DNA of 64,000 bases from Kordia sp. (lineage in GTDB: Bacteria; Bacteroidota; Bacteroidia; Flavobacteriales; Flavobacteriaceae): contig NZ_JAKVBC010000010.1 of the NCBI RefSeq assembly GCF_022447245.1, positions 84,551-148,550 on the forward strand, read 5' to 3'. The notes under the pieces were generated by a model. That model saw nothing but the letters and a program-made list of their open reading frames with translations, searched no databases and was not told the origin of the DNA. Below, in pieces: positions 18,576 to 28,900 of the stretch. The translations under genes were made by a program, and so were the position numbers. How positions within the stretch are numbered: the first letter of the stretch is position 1; every line of letters starts with the position of its first letter.

Positions 18576-20705
18576 TTATTTCTTAAACTCTTCTAATACA
18601 GCTTTGTTTGGTAATTCTTTAAAGCCCATATTATATAATGTGAAACCATAGATATCAGCATATTGCTCAACAGTTTTTGAAATTGGTGTTCCTGCACCAT
18701 GTCCTGCATCTATTTCTACTCGGATTAGTGTAGGATTACTTCCTCCTTGTTTTGACTGCAATTCAGCTGCAAATTTAAAACTATGTGCTGGTACTACACG
18801 ATCATCATGATCTGCCGTAGTAATTAAGGTTGCAGGATACTGAACTCCTTTTTTCACATTGTGTAATGGTGAATATCCTTTTAGGTATTCAAACATTTCT
18901 TTACTGTCTTCAGAAGTTCCATAATCATACGCCCAACCTGCGCCAGATGTAAATTTATGATAACGCAACATGTCTAATACACCAACTGCTGGTAAGGCAA
19001 CTTTTATCAAGTCTGGTCGTTGTGTCATGGTTGCTCCTACTAATAATCCTCCGTTAGAAGCTCCACGAATTGCTAAGAAGTCACTTGATGTATATTTGTT
19101 GTCAATTAAGTATTCTGCCGCAGCGATAAAATCGTCAAACACATTTTGCTTCTTCATTTTAGTTCCTGCTTTATGCCATTCTTTTCCATATTCTCCACCA
19201 CCACGAAGATTGGCTACTGCATAAATTCCACCTTGTTCCATCCATACAACATTGGCTACACTAAAACTAGGCGTTAATGGGATATTGAATCCTCCATAAC
19301 CGTATAAAATCGTTGGATTTTTGCCATTCATCTCAATTCCTTTTTTGTGCGTAATAATCATAGGAACTCTCGTTCCATCTTTTGATGTATAGAATACTTG
19401 CTTACTTTCGTATTCGTCTGGATTAAAATCTATTCCTGGTTTTCTATACACTTCTGATGCTCCACTTGCTGGATTGTATATATACGTTGTACTTGGTGTT
19501 TTGTAATTTGTAAATGAGAAATATAGGGTTTCATCTTCTTTTTCACCACTAAATCCACCTGCACTACCAACACCTGGCAATGTAACTTCACGTACTAGTC
19601 TTCCATCATAATCGTACTGCAATACTTTGGAAACAGCATCTACCATATATTCTGCAAAGAAATAACCTGATCCTTTTGAGATGCTCAACACATTTTCAGT
19701 TTCTGGAATAAAGTCTTCCCAGTTTTCAGGAGAAGGATTGGATGCATCAACCGTTACTATTTTTTGGTTTGGTGCGCCCATATTTGTCATAATGTACAGT
19801 TTAGAACCTACATTTTCAATCACTCTTAAATCGTTATCAGTATGTCCAACAATCGTTACAATTTCACTATCAGGTTTTGTTAAATCTTTCATGAACATTT
19901 TGTTTCCTGAAGTGGATACTGATGCTGTTATGAATAAGTAATTTCCATCTTTTGTAACACCACCACCAACATAACGATGTTTTTCTTCTGGAGTTCCTCC
20001 AAAAATTACTTCGTCTTCTTTTTGAGACGTTCCAAGCTTGTGGTAATACAGTTTGTGCTGATCTGTTTTGGCAGATAATTCACTTCCTTCTGGTTTGTCG
20101 TAACTAGAATAGTAGAATCCATCATTTCCTTTCCAAGAAATTCCAGAGAATTTAATATCTACTAATGTGTCTTCTATAACTTCTTTAGAAGCTACATCCA
20201 TAATGATCACTTTTCGCCAATCACTTCCTCCTACAGAAATAGGATAAGCAACAATTTCTTTATTATCTGAAAAACTCATTCCACCTCCCATAGAAATGAT
20301 TCCATCTTCCGAGAATTTATTGGGATCTAAAAAGACTTCTGGTTTTTCGTCTCCTTTTTGTCGATAGATTACATATTGATTTTGCAAGCCATCATTTTTA
20401 TAAAAATAGGTATAATCACCTCTTTTAAAAGGAGCTCCAATTTTTTCATAATCGATGAGTTTCGTGTATCTTTTTTTGATAGCTTCTCTGAATGGGATTT
20501 TGTCTAAATATCCAAAGGTTGTTTTGTTTTGTTCTTTCACCCAAGCTCCTGTTTCCTCTGAGCGATCGTCTTCTAGCCAGCGATACGGGTCTTTTACTTC
20601 AGTATTAAAATAAGTATCTACCACTTCTTTCGTTTGTTTTTCAGGTTCTTTCTCGCAAGAGAAGAAAAATACTGCGAGAGAGCTAATTATTAACAATTTT
20701 TTCAT
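18576..20705 (-). CDS. Prolyl oligopeptidase (S9A), lipoprotein
   Basis: The protein has 709 residues with a lipoprotein signal ([17 protein letters not shown]). Residues ~25-430 are the seven-bladed propeller ([17 protein letters not shown] at its start is typical of S9A). The C-terminal alpha/beta hydrolase has catalytic S550 in [11 protein letters not shown], Asp at 634/635 in [10 protein letters not shown] and H669 in [10 protein letters not shown]. The length fits the family (about 700). It cleaves short peptides after proline. The lipid anchor places it in the periplasm or at the outer membrane. It is monocistronic, with hairpins on both sides. Confidence 0.95.
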   Translation of the reverse strand: MKKLLIISSLAVFFFSCEKEPEKQTKEVVDTYFNTEVKDPYRWLEDDRSEETGAWVKEQNKTTFGYLDKIPFREAIKKRYTKLIDYEKIGAPFKRGDYTYFYKNDGLQNQYVIYRQKGDEKPEVFLDPNKFSEDGIISMGGGMSFSDNKEIVAYPISVGGSDWRKVIIMDVASKEVIEDTLVDIKFSGISWKGNDGFYYSSYDKPEGSELSAKTDQHKLYYHKLGTSQKEDEVIFGGTPEEKHRYVGGGVTKDGNYLFITASVSTSGNKMFMKDLTKPDSEIVTIVGHTDNDLRVIENVGSKLYIMTNMGAPNQKIVTVDASNPSPENWEDFIPETENVLSISKGSGYFFAEYMVDAVSKVLQYDYDGRLVREVTLPGVGSAGGFSGEKEDETLYFSFTNYKTPSTTYIYNPASGASEVYRKPGIDFNPDEYESKQVFYTSKDGTRVPMIITHKKGIEMNGKNPTILYGYGGFNIPLTPSFSVANVVWMEQGGIYAVANLRGGGEYGKEWHKAGTKMKKQNVFDDFIAAAEYLIDNKYTSSDFLAIRGASNGGLLVGATMTQRPDLIKVALPAVGVLDMLRYHKFTSGAGWAYDYGTSEDSKEMFEYLKGYSPLHNVKKGVQYPATLITTADHDDRVVPAHSFKFAAELQSKQGGSNPTLIRVEIDAGHGAGTPISKTVEQYADIYGFTLYNMGFKELPNKAVLEEFKK

Positions 20706-20810
20706 TTCGTACTATTTAGTTTTGATGTGTTAAATAGAGTTTGCTAACTATTTTTATAAAGCAAATTATATGTAACACTAGGATTGGTTTCCTTCAAATT
20801 TACTTCAAAA

Positions 20811-20842
20811 AAAACCACTTCCGTTAATTAGAAGTGGTTTTT
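20811..20842. terminator. Hairpin terminator
   Basis: AAAACCACTTC and GAAGTGGTTTT form an 11-bp stem with a 9-nt loop and an A run to the left, giving a U-tract on the minus strand. It follows the DoxX-like gene stop at 20864. Confidence 0.85.
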
Positions 20843-20863
20843 AACAAAATGCTAAGATTTTAA

Positions 20864-21259
20864 TTAGTAAAACAAGGGTTTAAATTGTGACCAATGTTTG
20901 TAGATAAGTATCGTATTTAAAGTGGCTACTAGAAGTGCACCAACCATTCCGCCAGACAAATCTAAAAAGAAATGAAAGAGTAAAATATTTACTGAAATCG
21001 GTGCAAGTAAGATTAAGGAAAAAGGCACCCATTTTTTGAGAATTAGCAACACTCCAACATATACTTCTAATGCGCCAACAATAGGAAGAATATATCCTGT
21101 ATTACCCAGTGAAGTCATAAATTTACCAGCATCTTCAGGAAGCTTTGGTTGTGGCAAAAAGCCTGATTCCATAAAAATCATAATAAGTTTATTAGCGCCA
21201 AATACAATGAGAATTAACCCTAATACGAAACGGATAATTTTAGTAAAGTTGGAGTTCAT
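20864..21259 (-). CDS. DoxX-like small membrane protein
   Basis: I start it at M(21257-21259), MNSNFTKIIRF, directly before the first membrane helix. A longer frame from 21319 adds a poorly conserved 20-residue extension. The result is 131 residues with four predicted helices (FVLGLILIVFGANKLIMIF, YILPIVGALEVYVGVLLIL, FSLILLAPISVNILLFHFF, GALLVATLNTILIYKHW). The size and the pattern 'R..lGlilif.GanKl' fit DoxX/DoxD-like proteins of Bacteroidota. Their biochemical role is not settled. It is monocistronic between two terminators. Confidence 0.7.
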   Translation of the reverse strand: MNSNFTKIIRFVLGLILIVFGANKLIMIFMESGFLPQPKLPEDAGKFMTSLGNTGYILPIVGALEVYVGVLLILKKWVPFSLILLAPISVNILLFHFFLDLSGGMVGALLVATLNTILIYKHWSQFKPLFY

Positions 21260-21389
21260 ATGCAGAGAATTTTGAGTTAGTGTTCTAATAAGATATAAAA
21301 AAGATAGCGGACTTTCCAACTATTTTCGACAACCAGAACTATAATCCATGCTCAATAACTCACTAACCTATATTTAATTGCAAAAAAAA

Positions 21390-21412
21390 AGCACTTCCAT
21401 TACAGAAGTGCT
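21390..21412. terminator. Hairpin terminator of asd
   Basis: AGCACTTC and GAAGTGCT form an 8-bp stem with a 7-nt loop preceded by a 9-A run, so a U-tract follows on the minus strand, 22 bp past the asd stop. Confidence 0.8.
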
Positions 21413-21433
21413 CTTAACTATATAGTATATATA

Positions 21434-22423
21434 TTATACTAGTTTATGATCTACTAAATGCTGTGCAATTTGTACTGCATTGGTCGCAGCTCCTTTACGT
21501 AAGTTATCGGACACAATCCACATATTTAGTGAGTTTGGCTGCGAGCCATCACGGCGAATTCTTCCAACGAAAACCTCATCTTTTCCTTCTGCATAAATTG
21601 GCATAGGATATACATTTGCGTCTGGATTGTCTTGTACTACAACTCCTGGCGACTCCTGCAAGATTGTTCGAACTTCATCTAAGTCAAAGTCATTTTCAAA
21701 CTCGATATTGACACTTTCAGAATGCCCACCAACTACAGGAATACGAATCGCCGTTGCTGTAATAGCAATGGTATTGTCATCTAAGATTTTTTTGGTTTCA
21801 TTGACTAATTTTACTTCTTCTTTAGTGTATCCGTTTTCTACAAATACATCACAGTGTGGCAATGCATTTCTGTGTATTGGATACGGATACGCCATATCTC
21901 CTTTTTCTCCTGCATATTCACTTTCTAATTGACGAACAGCTTTTACACCAGTTCCTGTAATAGATTGATAGGTAGAAACAACAATACGTTTTATTTTGTA
22001 CTTTCTATGCAATGGTGCTAACGCAACCACCATTTGAATAGTAGAACAGTTTGGATTCGCAATAATTTTATCGCTTGAAGTTAATTGATTGGCATTAATT
22101 TCTGGTACTACTAATTTCTTCGTTTGATCCATTCTCCATGCAGAAGAATTGTCAATTACTGTTGTACCTGCTGCTTCAAATTTTGGTGCCCATTCTAAAG
22201 AAGTGCCTCCGCCTGCAGAAAACAATGCGATATCTGGTTTGGCGTCAATAGCATCTTGCATACTTACTATAGGATATGCGTTTCCTTGATAGGTAATTTC
22301 TTTTCCAATAGACCTTTCAGAAGCTACTGGAATTAAAGTGGTTACAGGAAAATTTTGTTCTGCTAATACTTTTAACATTACAGTTCCTACCATTCCTGTT
22401 GCGCCCACGACTGCTACTCTCAT
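21434..22423 (-). CDS. asd: Aspartate-semialdehyde dehydrogenase
   Basis: The protein has 329 residues. The N-terminal NAD(P)-binding glycine motif is VVGATGMVGTVML; active-site Cys126 is in IANPNCSTIQM; the catalytic His is in PVVGGHSESV. The length matches the family. It makes aspartate semialdehyde from aspartyl phosphate in the pathway to lysine/diaminopimelate, threonine and methionine. It is monocistronic with its own terminator. Nothing unusual. Confidence 0.97.
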   Translation of the reverse strand: MRVAVVGATGMVGTVMLKVLAEQNFPVTTLIPVASERSIGKEITYQGNAYPIVSMQDAIDAKPDIALFSAGGGTSLEWAPKFEAAGTTVIDNSSAWRMDQTKKLVVPEINANQLTSSDKIIANPNCSTIQMVVALAPLHRKYKIKRIVVSTYQSITGTGVKAVRQLESEYAGEKGDMAYPYPIHRNALPHCDVFVENGYTKEEVKLVNETKKILDDNTIAITATAIRIPVVGGHSESVNIEFENDFDLDEVRTILQESPGVVVQDNPDANVYPMPIYAEGKDEVFVGRIRRDGSQPNSLNMWIVSDNLRKGAATNAVQIAQHLVDHKLV

Positions 22424-22593
22424 TACTTTTATTTTTATAGTCTTTAATTGTGTTATACAAAAATATTCATCTAATTTCTATTACGTAGATATTTCGGCAT
22501 GTTTATTTTTTGTAAAATTAGGAATAAATACAGCGCAAAAGCTATGAAGTTTTCTAAATATCAAAAATTTCACAAAAAGTTACAAATAACACA

Positions 22594-22621
22594 AAAGCCA
22601 CTCATAATAGAGTGGCTTTTT
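22594..22621. terminator. Hairpin terminator of mscL
   Basis: AAAGCCACTC and GAGTGGCTTT form a 10-bp stem with a 6-nt loop and flanking A and T runs, 22 bp past the mscL stop on the minus strand. Confidence 0.85.
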
Positions 22622-22642
22622 TATAAAGTATGTTTTGAAAAA

Positions 22643-23053
22643 TTACTTCTTCAATAAGTCTCTAATTTGTGTTAATAGCTCTTCTTGAGTTGGTCCTGCT
22701 GGAGCTTCTGGAGCTGGTTCTTCTTTCTTTTTGGTTTTGTTGTATGCTTTTATGATTATGAACATGATCAAACCTATAATGATTAAATTAACAATCGCAT
22801 TAATCCAAATACCATACGAAATTACCGCTCCACCAGCTTCTTTTGCAGCATCAAGGGTTTCATATTCTTTTCCATCCATAGCAATAAACATGTTGGTAAA
22901 GTCTGTTCCACCAGTAAAATATCCAACAAAAGGCATTGCGATGTTGTCTACAAATCCTTTAACAACACCGCCTATTGCGCCAGCCATGATAACAGCTACT
23001 GCAAATTCAATTACGTTTCCGCCAGTTATAAATTCTCTAAATTCTTTAATCAT
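22643..23053 (-). CDS. mscL: Large-conductance mechanosensitive channel
   Basis: The protein has 136 residues. The N-terminal amphipathic helix and first membrane helix read EFITGGNVIEFAVAVIMAGA, the MscL signature with the pore constriction. A periplasmic loop of about 45 residues follows, then helix two (IVNLIIIGLIMFIIIKAY). A Pro/Glu/Ala-rich linker leads to a C-terminal helix (EELLTQIRDLLKK) that forms the cytoplasmic bundle. It opens under membrane tension during hypo-osmotic shock. It is intact and monocistronic. Confidence 0.97.
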   Translation of the reverse strand: MIKEFREFITGGNVIEFAVAVIMAGAIGGVVKGFVDNIAMPFVGYFTGGTDFTNMFIAMDGKEYETLDAAKEAGGAVISYGIWINAIVNLIIIGLIMFIIIKAYNKTKKKEEPAPEAPAGPTQEELLTQIRDLLKK

Positions 23054-23139
23054 AATGTTTGATTGTTAGTTATTATTGAATTTAAAAGTAGTAAAAAATA
23101 TGGTAGTTTTCAATTTGTTAGGGCGAACTTGTGTTCTAA

Positions 23140-24249
23140 TTAACGAAGAAATACACGTTTTACTCGTTGAGAAACCGCTGTAAGGATTTCATAAGAGATG
23201 GTATTTATTTTTTCGCCTAATTCTTCTGCATTTTGTCCTTCTCCAAAAACAATTACCTCATCACCTTCATTACAACGAATTCCTGTAATATTCACCATAA
23301 TCATGTCCATACATACATTTCCAACTATTGGTGCTGCTTTTCCATTGATAATTACACTACCAACACCGTTTCCTAATTTTCTACTAATTCCGTCTGCATG
23401 TCCCAATGGAATGGTGGCAATGGTTGTATAATCATCCGCAATAAAAGCGCGATTGTACCCTACACTTTCTCCCTTTTCAATGCGATGTATTTGTGAAATA
23501 ACAGATTTTAAAGACGCCACAGGTTTTAGGTGTTTGTCATATTTTGGATCATTTCCAAAACCATACAATCCAATTCCCGTTCGAACCATATCAAAGTGTG
23601 CTTCTGGATAGTTTAAAATTCCAGAAGTATTGGTCATGTGTAATAAAGGTTTGTTGTTGAGTCCTTTTTCAAATTCTTCACTAATTTCTTTAAAAAGCTT
23701 GATTTGATTTTGAGTGAATTCTTTTTCGTTAGGATCTTCAGATGCTGCTAAGTGCGATAAAATAGAAACTGCATTTATCTGTGACAGTGTCTTCAGTTTT
23801 TTAATAACATAATCTGTGTCTGTATGAAAAAATCCCAGACGGTTCAATCCTGTATTAAATTTAATATGTACAGGATAATTCTTTTTTCCTTGTTTTGCCG
23901 CTTCTTTGGCAAATGCTGTAAAAATACGATCGTTGTACAGACTAGGCTCTAAATTGTAAGCAATGGCATGCTTTAAGTTTACAATTTGTGGATGCAGTAC
24001 TAAAATAGGAGTTGTAATTCCTGCAGCTCGCAAATACGCACCTTCTCGAATGTAGGCAACTGCAAAATAATCAACATTGAGTTCATCTTGCAGAAACTTT
24101 GCTATTTCTATAGCATCACTTCCATAGCCGTAAGCTTTAACTACAGCTAAAATTTTAGTGCCTGTTTTGGTTTTTGACTTTAAAAATTCAAAGTTTTGTT
24201 GCAGTGCTTTAAAATTAATCTCTAAAACAGATTCTTGTATGTGTAACAT
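23140..24249 (-). CDS. alr: Alanine racemase
   Basis: The protein has 369 residues. PLP-binding Lys38 is in AVVKAYGYGSDA; the barrel contains SHLAASEDP and TGIGLYGFGND; the catalytic Tyr is in GYNRAF; VCMDMIMVNI lies in the C-terminal beta domain. It converts L-alanine to D-alanine for peptidoglycan. It starts 8 bp after the thymidine kinase stop on the same strand, so tdk-alr form an operon. Confidence 0.95.
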   Translation of the reverse strand: MLHIQESVLEINFKALQQNFEFLKSKTKTGTKILAVVKAYGYGSDAIEIAKFLQDELNVDYFAVAYIREGAYLRAAGITTPILVLHPQIVNLKHAIAYNLEPSLYNDRIFTAFAKEAAKQGKKNYPVHIKFNTGLNRLGFFHTDTDYVIKKLKTLSQINAVSILSHLAASEDPNEKEFTQNQIKLFKEISEEFEKGLNNKPLLHMTNTSGILNYPEAHFDMVRTGIGLYGFGNDPKYDKHLKPVASLKSVISQIHRIEKGESVGYNRAFIADDYTTIATIPLGHADGISRKLGNGVGSVIINGKAAPIVGNVCMDMIMVNITGIRCNEGDEVIVFGEGQNAEELGEKINTISYEILTAVSQRVKRVFLR

Positions 24250-24257
24250 TATGGTGG

Positions 24258-24902
24258 TTAATTGTCAGGTTGTTGTTTTGGAACGATTTCTTCCGCATCA
24301 TCAACTTCAATCTCTTTCACTGATTCTTTTAGCATTGCTTTATAATAAGCGCCTCGACTTAATGGTTCGTATTCATCAGTTTCTCCTAGCAAGACCAGAT
24401 CGTCGCTTTTGGATTTTCTAAAGCTGTATTGTGCTAGGTTTCCCGTTCGGGTACAAACGGCATGTACTTTGGTGACATACTCGGCTGTTGCCATAAGTGA
24501 AGGCATTGGTCCAAATGGATTTCCTTTAAAATCCATATCTAAACCAGCGACTATTACTCGAATGCCTCGATTGGCTAAATCGTTGCATACGGCTACAATA
24601 CCATCATCAAAAAATTGTGCTTCGTCAATTCCAACAACATCGCAATTATCGGCTAATAATCGTATGTTGGCAGCAGCAGGAACAGGGGTCGAACGAATTT
24701 CGTTTGCATCGTGAGAAACTACCATTTCCTCGTCATATCGAACATCAACGGCAGGTTTAAATATCTCCACTTTTTGTTTTGCAAACTGGGCTCTTTTGAG
24801 TCTTCGGATCAATTCTTCTGTTTTTCCAGAGAACATTGAACCACAAATAACTTCAATCCAACCAAATTGTTCTTTATGATTTACTGTATTTTCGAGAAAC
24901 AT
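24258..24902 (-). CDS. tdk: Thymidine kinase
   Basis: The protein has 214 residues of the type-II (TK1-like) class. The P-loop is [14 protein letters not shown]; the Mg-binding DEAQF motif is in [13 protein letters not shown]; the lasso region reads [12 protein letters not shown]. Of the usual zinc-finger cysteines only the C of HAVCTRTGN is seen clearly; the other positions are substituted ([12 protein letters not shown]), as is common in flavobacterial enzymes. It phosphorylates thymidine for nucleotide salvage. It is first in the tdk-alr operon and divergent from the gene at 25006. Confidence 0.95.
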   Translation of the reverse strand: MFLENTVNHKEQFGWIEVICGSMFSGKTEELIRRLKRAQFAKQKVEIFKPAVDVRYDEEMVVSHDANEIRSTPVPAAANIRLLADNCDVVGIDEAQFFDDGIVAVCNDLANRGIRVIVAGLDMDFKGNPFGPMPSLMATAEYVTKVHAVCTRTGNLAQYSFRKSKSDDLVLLGETDEYEPLSRGAYYKAMLKESVKEIEVDDAEEIVPKQQPDN

Positions 24903-25005
24903 TTTGTAATTTTCAGGTCGAAAACGAATTTATAGTCGTTTTTGTAAAGGTGGAACAAATTTATTAAAAAACCAAAGGTTATACAACGACATTAGTTTAA
25001 AAATT

Positions 25006-25830
25006 ATGAAGAAAAAATTAGAAGGAGATTTAGTAAGTATCGCGCATCGAATCCTTAAATTAAAAGGTAAAGAAGATGTAGTTGCATTACATAAAGAAGC
25101 GAAAGAAGTTTTTGAAAAATTGTCGGTAATGCTGTTTTTTGAAGAACAATTCAAAGATTCTGTACCAGATTATGCAGATTCTTCTTTCTTCCAAACTTTA
25201 GAGAATGTGTATAATCATGATAAGGTAGAACAAAATGCAGAAGATGATTCTTTGACACGACATCATTTGGTTAGTGAAGACCCTGAACAAGACGAATTGG
25301 TGGAGCCATTGATGGAAACTATTAAAGATATGGTAGCCGAAATGCCAGAAGAAGAGGAAGAAGATACATTGTTAGCAAAAACCTCAACACCTGAACCAAG
25401 ACGTGAAACTTTAGAAGATATTCTTGCTGATGTATTACCTCAACCTACTTTTGTAAAGAGTGATGAAGTTGTAGAAGTAGAAAAACCAGCTCCAGTTGCA
25501 CCTAAAGCAGTAGAAACTGTAACAAAAAAAGTAGAAACACCTGCGGAAGTTAAAACGAAAGTTGCAGATACTAAGCCTAAATCATTAAATGATCGTTTGA
25601 ATACAGGAATTTCTATTGGATTAAACGATCGTATTGCCTTTACTAAACATTTGTTTGATGGAAATCAGGAAGATTATAATCGTGTGATTTCTCAATTGAA
25701 TACGATTGAAAGCGAAATAGAAGCTAAGAGCTTTATCTATAATATGATTAAGCCTGACTATAATAATTGGACTGGAAAAGAAGACTATGAAACTCGTTTT
25801 ATAGAAATTATTGAGCGTAAGTTTGCTTAA
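25006..25830 (+). CDS. Conserved flavobacterial protein of unknown function
   Basis: The protein has 274 residues and no signal or membrane segment. The N-terminal helical part (EGDLVSIAHRILKLKGKEDV) is followed by a long acidic and Pro/Val/Glu-rich linker (about residues 80-195). A conserved C-terminal block follows (SLNDRLNTGISIGLNDRIAF TKHLFDGNQEDYNRVISQLN). I recognise this block from flavobacterial genomes but know no function. The gene is divergent from tdk with a 103-bp gap and ends at a strong bidirectional terminator. Confidence 0.75.
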   Translation: MKKKLEGDLVSIAHRILKLKGKEDVVALHKEAKEVFEKLSVMLFFEEQFKDSVPDYADSSFFQTLENVYNHDKVEQNAEDDSLTRHHLVSEDPEQDELVEPLMETIKDMVAEMPEEEEEDTLLAKTSTPEPRRETLEDILADVLPQPTFVKSDEVVEVEKPAPVAPKAVETVTKKVETPAEVKTKVADTKPKSLNDRLNTGISIGLNDRIAFTKHLFDGNQEDYNRVISQLNTIESEIEAKSFIYNMIKPDYNNWTGKEDYETRFIEIIERKFA

Positions 25831-25850
25831 TAACTTTACTTTGAAAAGTA

Positions 25851-25904
25851 AAATCCTGATTACACATTTCGACTCCGCTCAATGTGCAATCAGGATTATT
25901 TTTT
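25851..25904. terminator. Bidirectional terminator built on a dispersed inverted repeat
   Basis: AATCCTGATT...CACATT and AATGTG...AATCAGGATT form a long stem (10 + 6 bp with one mismatch region) and are followed by nine Ts. The loop TCGACTCCGCTC matches the 'CTTCGACTnnnCTCAG' repeat type seen elsewhere in the window. It separates convergent genes ending at 25830 and 25906. Confidence 0.85.
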
Positions 25905-25905
25905 T

Positions 25906-28900
25906 TTAGTAGTTTATATATAACCAACCTGTTTTTTCGATGGTATTGCTTTGTATTTTGAGTATGTAGAAGTATGTTCCTGCTGGCAAACGCTCATTTT
26001 TATTGAACAACACTACATTTTGATTGGCTTCACCATTCCAGTTATTGGTGTAGTTTCTCGCTTTATACACAATGGTTCCCCAACGGTTAAATATGACCAA
26101 CTCATTATTAAAATAGTTGTCTAAACAAGCTATTGCCCAAACATCATTTACGCCATCATCATTTGGAGAAAAACCACTTGGAATTTCTAAACAATCTGGG
26201 AAAGTTACGGCCGTTGCGCTATTATTCGTAGGGTTTGTATCCGTTGCTGTTTGATCTATGATTTGAACAATATTGGTATAATCATCACCATCTACTACTG
26301 TAACTGACAATGTTAATGTAGCTGAACTTCCAGCTGTTAGCGTCATAATAGTCCACAATTGTGTATTGTTGTCATACGTTCCAGTACTTGTTGTATGAGA
26401 AACATATTCGTAGCCGTTAGGAAGCAACTCCTCTACATCGATATTGGTTGCATCTTCAGCAATATTGTTGGTAAGTGTAATGGTAAATTGAACCGTTTCA
26501 CCAATGGAAGGCATTTCTGTGTCAACAATCTTTTCAATTCCTAAATCTACACACGAAACTGCTATTACCTGAACCATTTCTCTTGCATTGCCAGGGCAAT
26601 TGTTTTCATTGATGATTTCAATTTCATAGCTTGTATCTGTAGTAATACTTCCTGTTTCAAAGCTCGTTCCTGTAAATATAATTTGTGTTGGATTCGAAGC
26701 CTCATACCAATTATAGGTATAATTTACAATTGGATTGTTGATGACCAACATCGTAGTATCTCCAATACAAACCTCCGTATTGTCAATAGCCAAGTCAATA
26801 TCATTATGAATTTCAAAAACAGCGACTTGCAATTGCACTTCATCATCATCAGCCAATGAATCACCCAAATCATCTATATCAAAACTTGTATTTACATCAC
26901 TATCTAAATCTTCAATATTCGTTGCTGTAATTTCTGCAGTAGTTTCATATTGATTATTTGCAGACGCATCTACATTTAAAATCGTTGTAACAATTTCTGC
27001 GATGAATGTATTGTTATTAGTAATCGTAATTCCTGAAAGTTCCCATATACCTGTCGCAGCTGTATATGTTCCACCTGCATTATCTGATACATACACAAAG
27101 CCTAAAGGATTCACATAGTGCTCTACAGCTATATTGTCTGCATCATCTGGACCGTTGTTAGTAATGGTTAGCGTAAAGATGGCTTCGTCACCTTCACAGT
27201 ATTGTGTTTGATTCGGTGTAAGCGAAATTTCCAAATCAGCACTTGGCGGAATTGGCAATACGTTTAAGGTTGCAAGTGCATTAGACGCATCAATATTATT
27301 TAGATTGGAAAAGTTTGCAAATTCATTCGTGTATAAATCGCTTACAGAAGATGTAACTAATACGGCAAACGTACAACTGGCAACACCATCTGGAATCACC
27401 AAATTGGCAATCCCAACAAAATCGTCATTGGTCAATCCGACAAAATCTGCAGTAGCACCATTGCTTTCTACCCAATATGGATCGCCTGCTAAAACAATTC
27501 CCGCAGGTAAATTATCAGTAAAAGAAATTCCTGATTGCCCAATATTCCCTGGTACATTTTCAATTGTAAATGTCAAAAGCGATGTTTCTGTATCAATAAT
27601 TTCATCTGGTGTAAATGTTTTGGTCACAGTTGGCGAGAGTACTTGTACACTAGAAATAGAAATGTTGGTGCTTGGATCAGATTCCACATTATTGGCAGGA
27701 TCTGGTTGCGCTTCGGCGACATTGGTAAACGAACCTCCAAAATTAGGTGCCGTCACAGGAATTATAATTTGTATGGTTGCGTCTGGATCGAGCAAAGGAA
27801 TAATTCCTGAGACTTCATTTGTTGTGGTATCTACATTAAATGTAGTGATACACATTGCATTTCCGCTCGTGACAGTACACGTTGGTGTTCCATTAATCGT
27901 AAATGTATTATTTACTGTTGTGGTAAATATGGCATCTGTTGCGGTAGAACTTGTAATACTATTTGTAATATCTACAACCCAATTAAAGTTTGAATTTACT
28001 GGTGTTGTTGCTTGTGATGGATAGGTTTGAATAATTAAATCAACACAAGAAGTTAAGTAGCTTGTTTCCGTTGCGGTAAGCGCTGTATTGTCTCCAACAA
28101 TAGCAACAGTAGCTGCATTTGTTACAGGTACCACTAAACTTGAGCATTGTGGATTCCAATTGACAACCACTTCAAATGTAATAGAACTTTGCGTAGGTAG
28201 TATCCAATTTTCTGCTTCTGTAATTTCCCAGAATACATCATCGAGCATCGTTTGTTCAACACCAATATTCGCATTGGATATTGAAATACAATCAGCTGTT
28301 CCTGTGGTTTCAATACAAGTTACCGATTGTAAGGTTCCTGTTGCAACAGAATTCCCTCCATAATAATCAACCAAAGTTAAAGGAACATCATTAGGATTGT
28401 TGTTACTGATAGTAATATGATAGGTAATATCGCCCCATGGAACAGGATTATCTTCTGTACTTCCTAATGGTAGCGCAGGACTTACCTGTGTTTTTGAAAT
28501 AGCTACATTATCTGGACTTACACAATCATCTGTTCCCATAGACTGTGGTAATACTATGGTATCAAATTCATTATTATCTCCGGGAGCACAATCTACATGT
28601 TCCAACATATTAACGGTACTTCTAAAAGGAGAATCAATGACTGAATCCGTTGGACAGTTAGGTTCCATATAATCCACTATCGTTTCTATAATAATAGTAG
28701 CTCCTGCTGGAATAGGAAAGTCTTCTACTTGCCAAAATCCATTACCTATATCAAAATTAATATCTGCACAATTGACACCTCCAGTAGCGCTGATACACGT
28801 AATTGAAATAAATTCCCATTCAATTCCAAGATTTTGTAAAAAGAACTGAATAGTCGTATCCAATGGACCATTATTAGTCAAGGTTGTTTGATAAGTTACT

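Noticed and set aside
27305..28024. 239-codon open frame antisense to the 1350-residue surface protein
   Set aside because: The surface protein has a clear signal, DUF11 repeats and sorting domain. The antisense frame arises from its Thr/Asn/Val-rich codon use.
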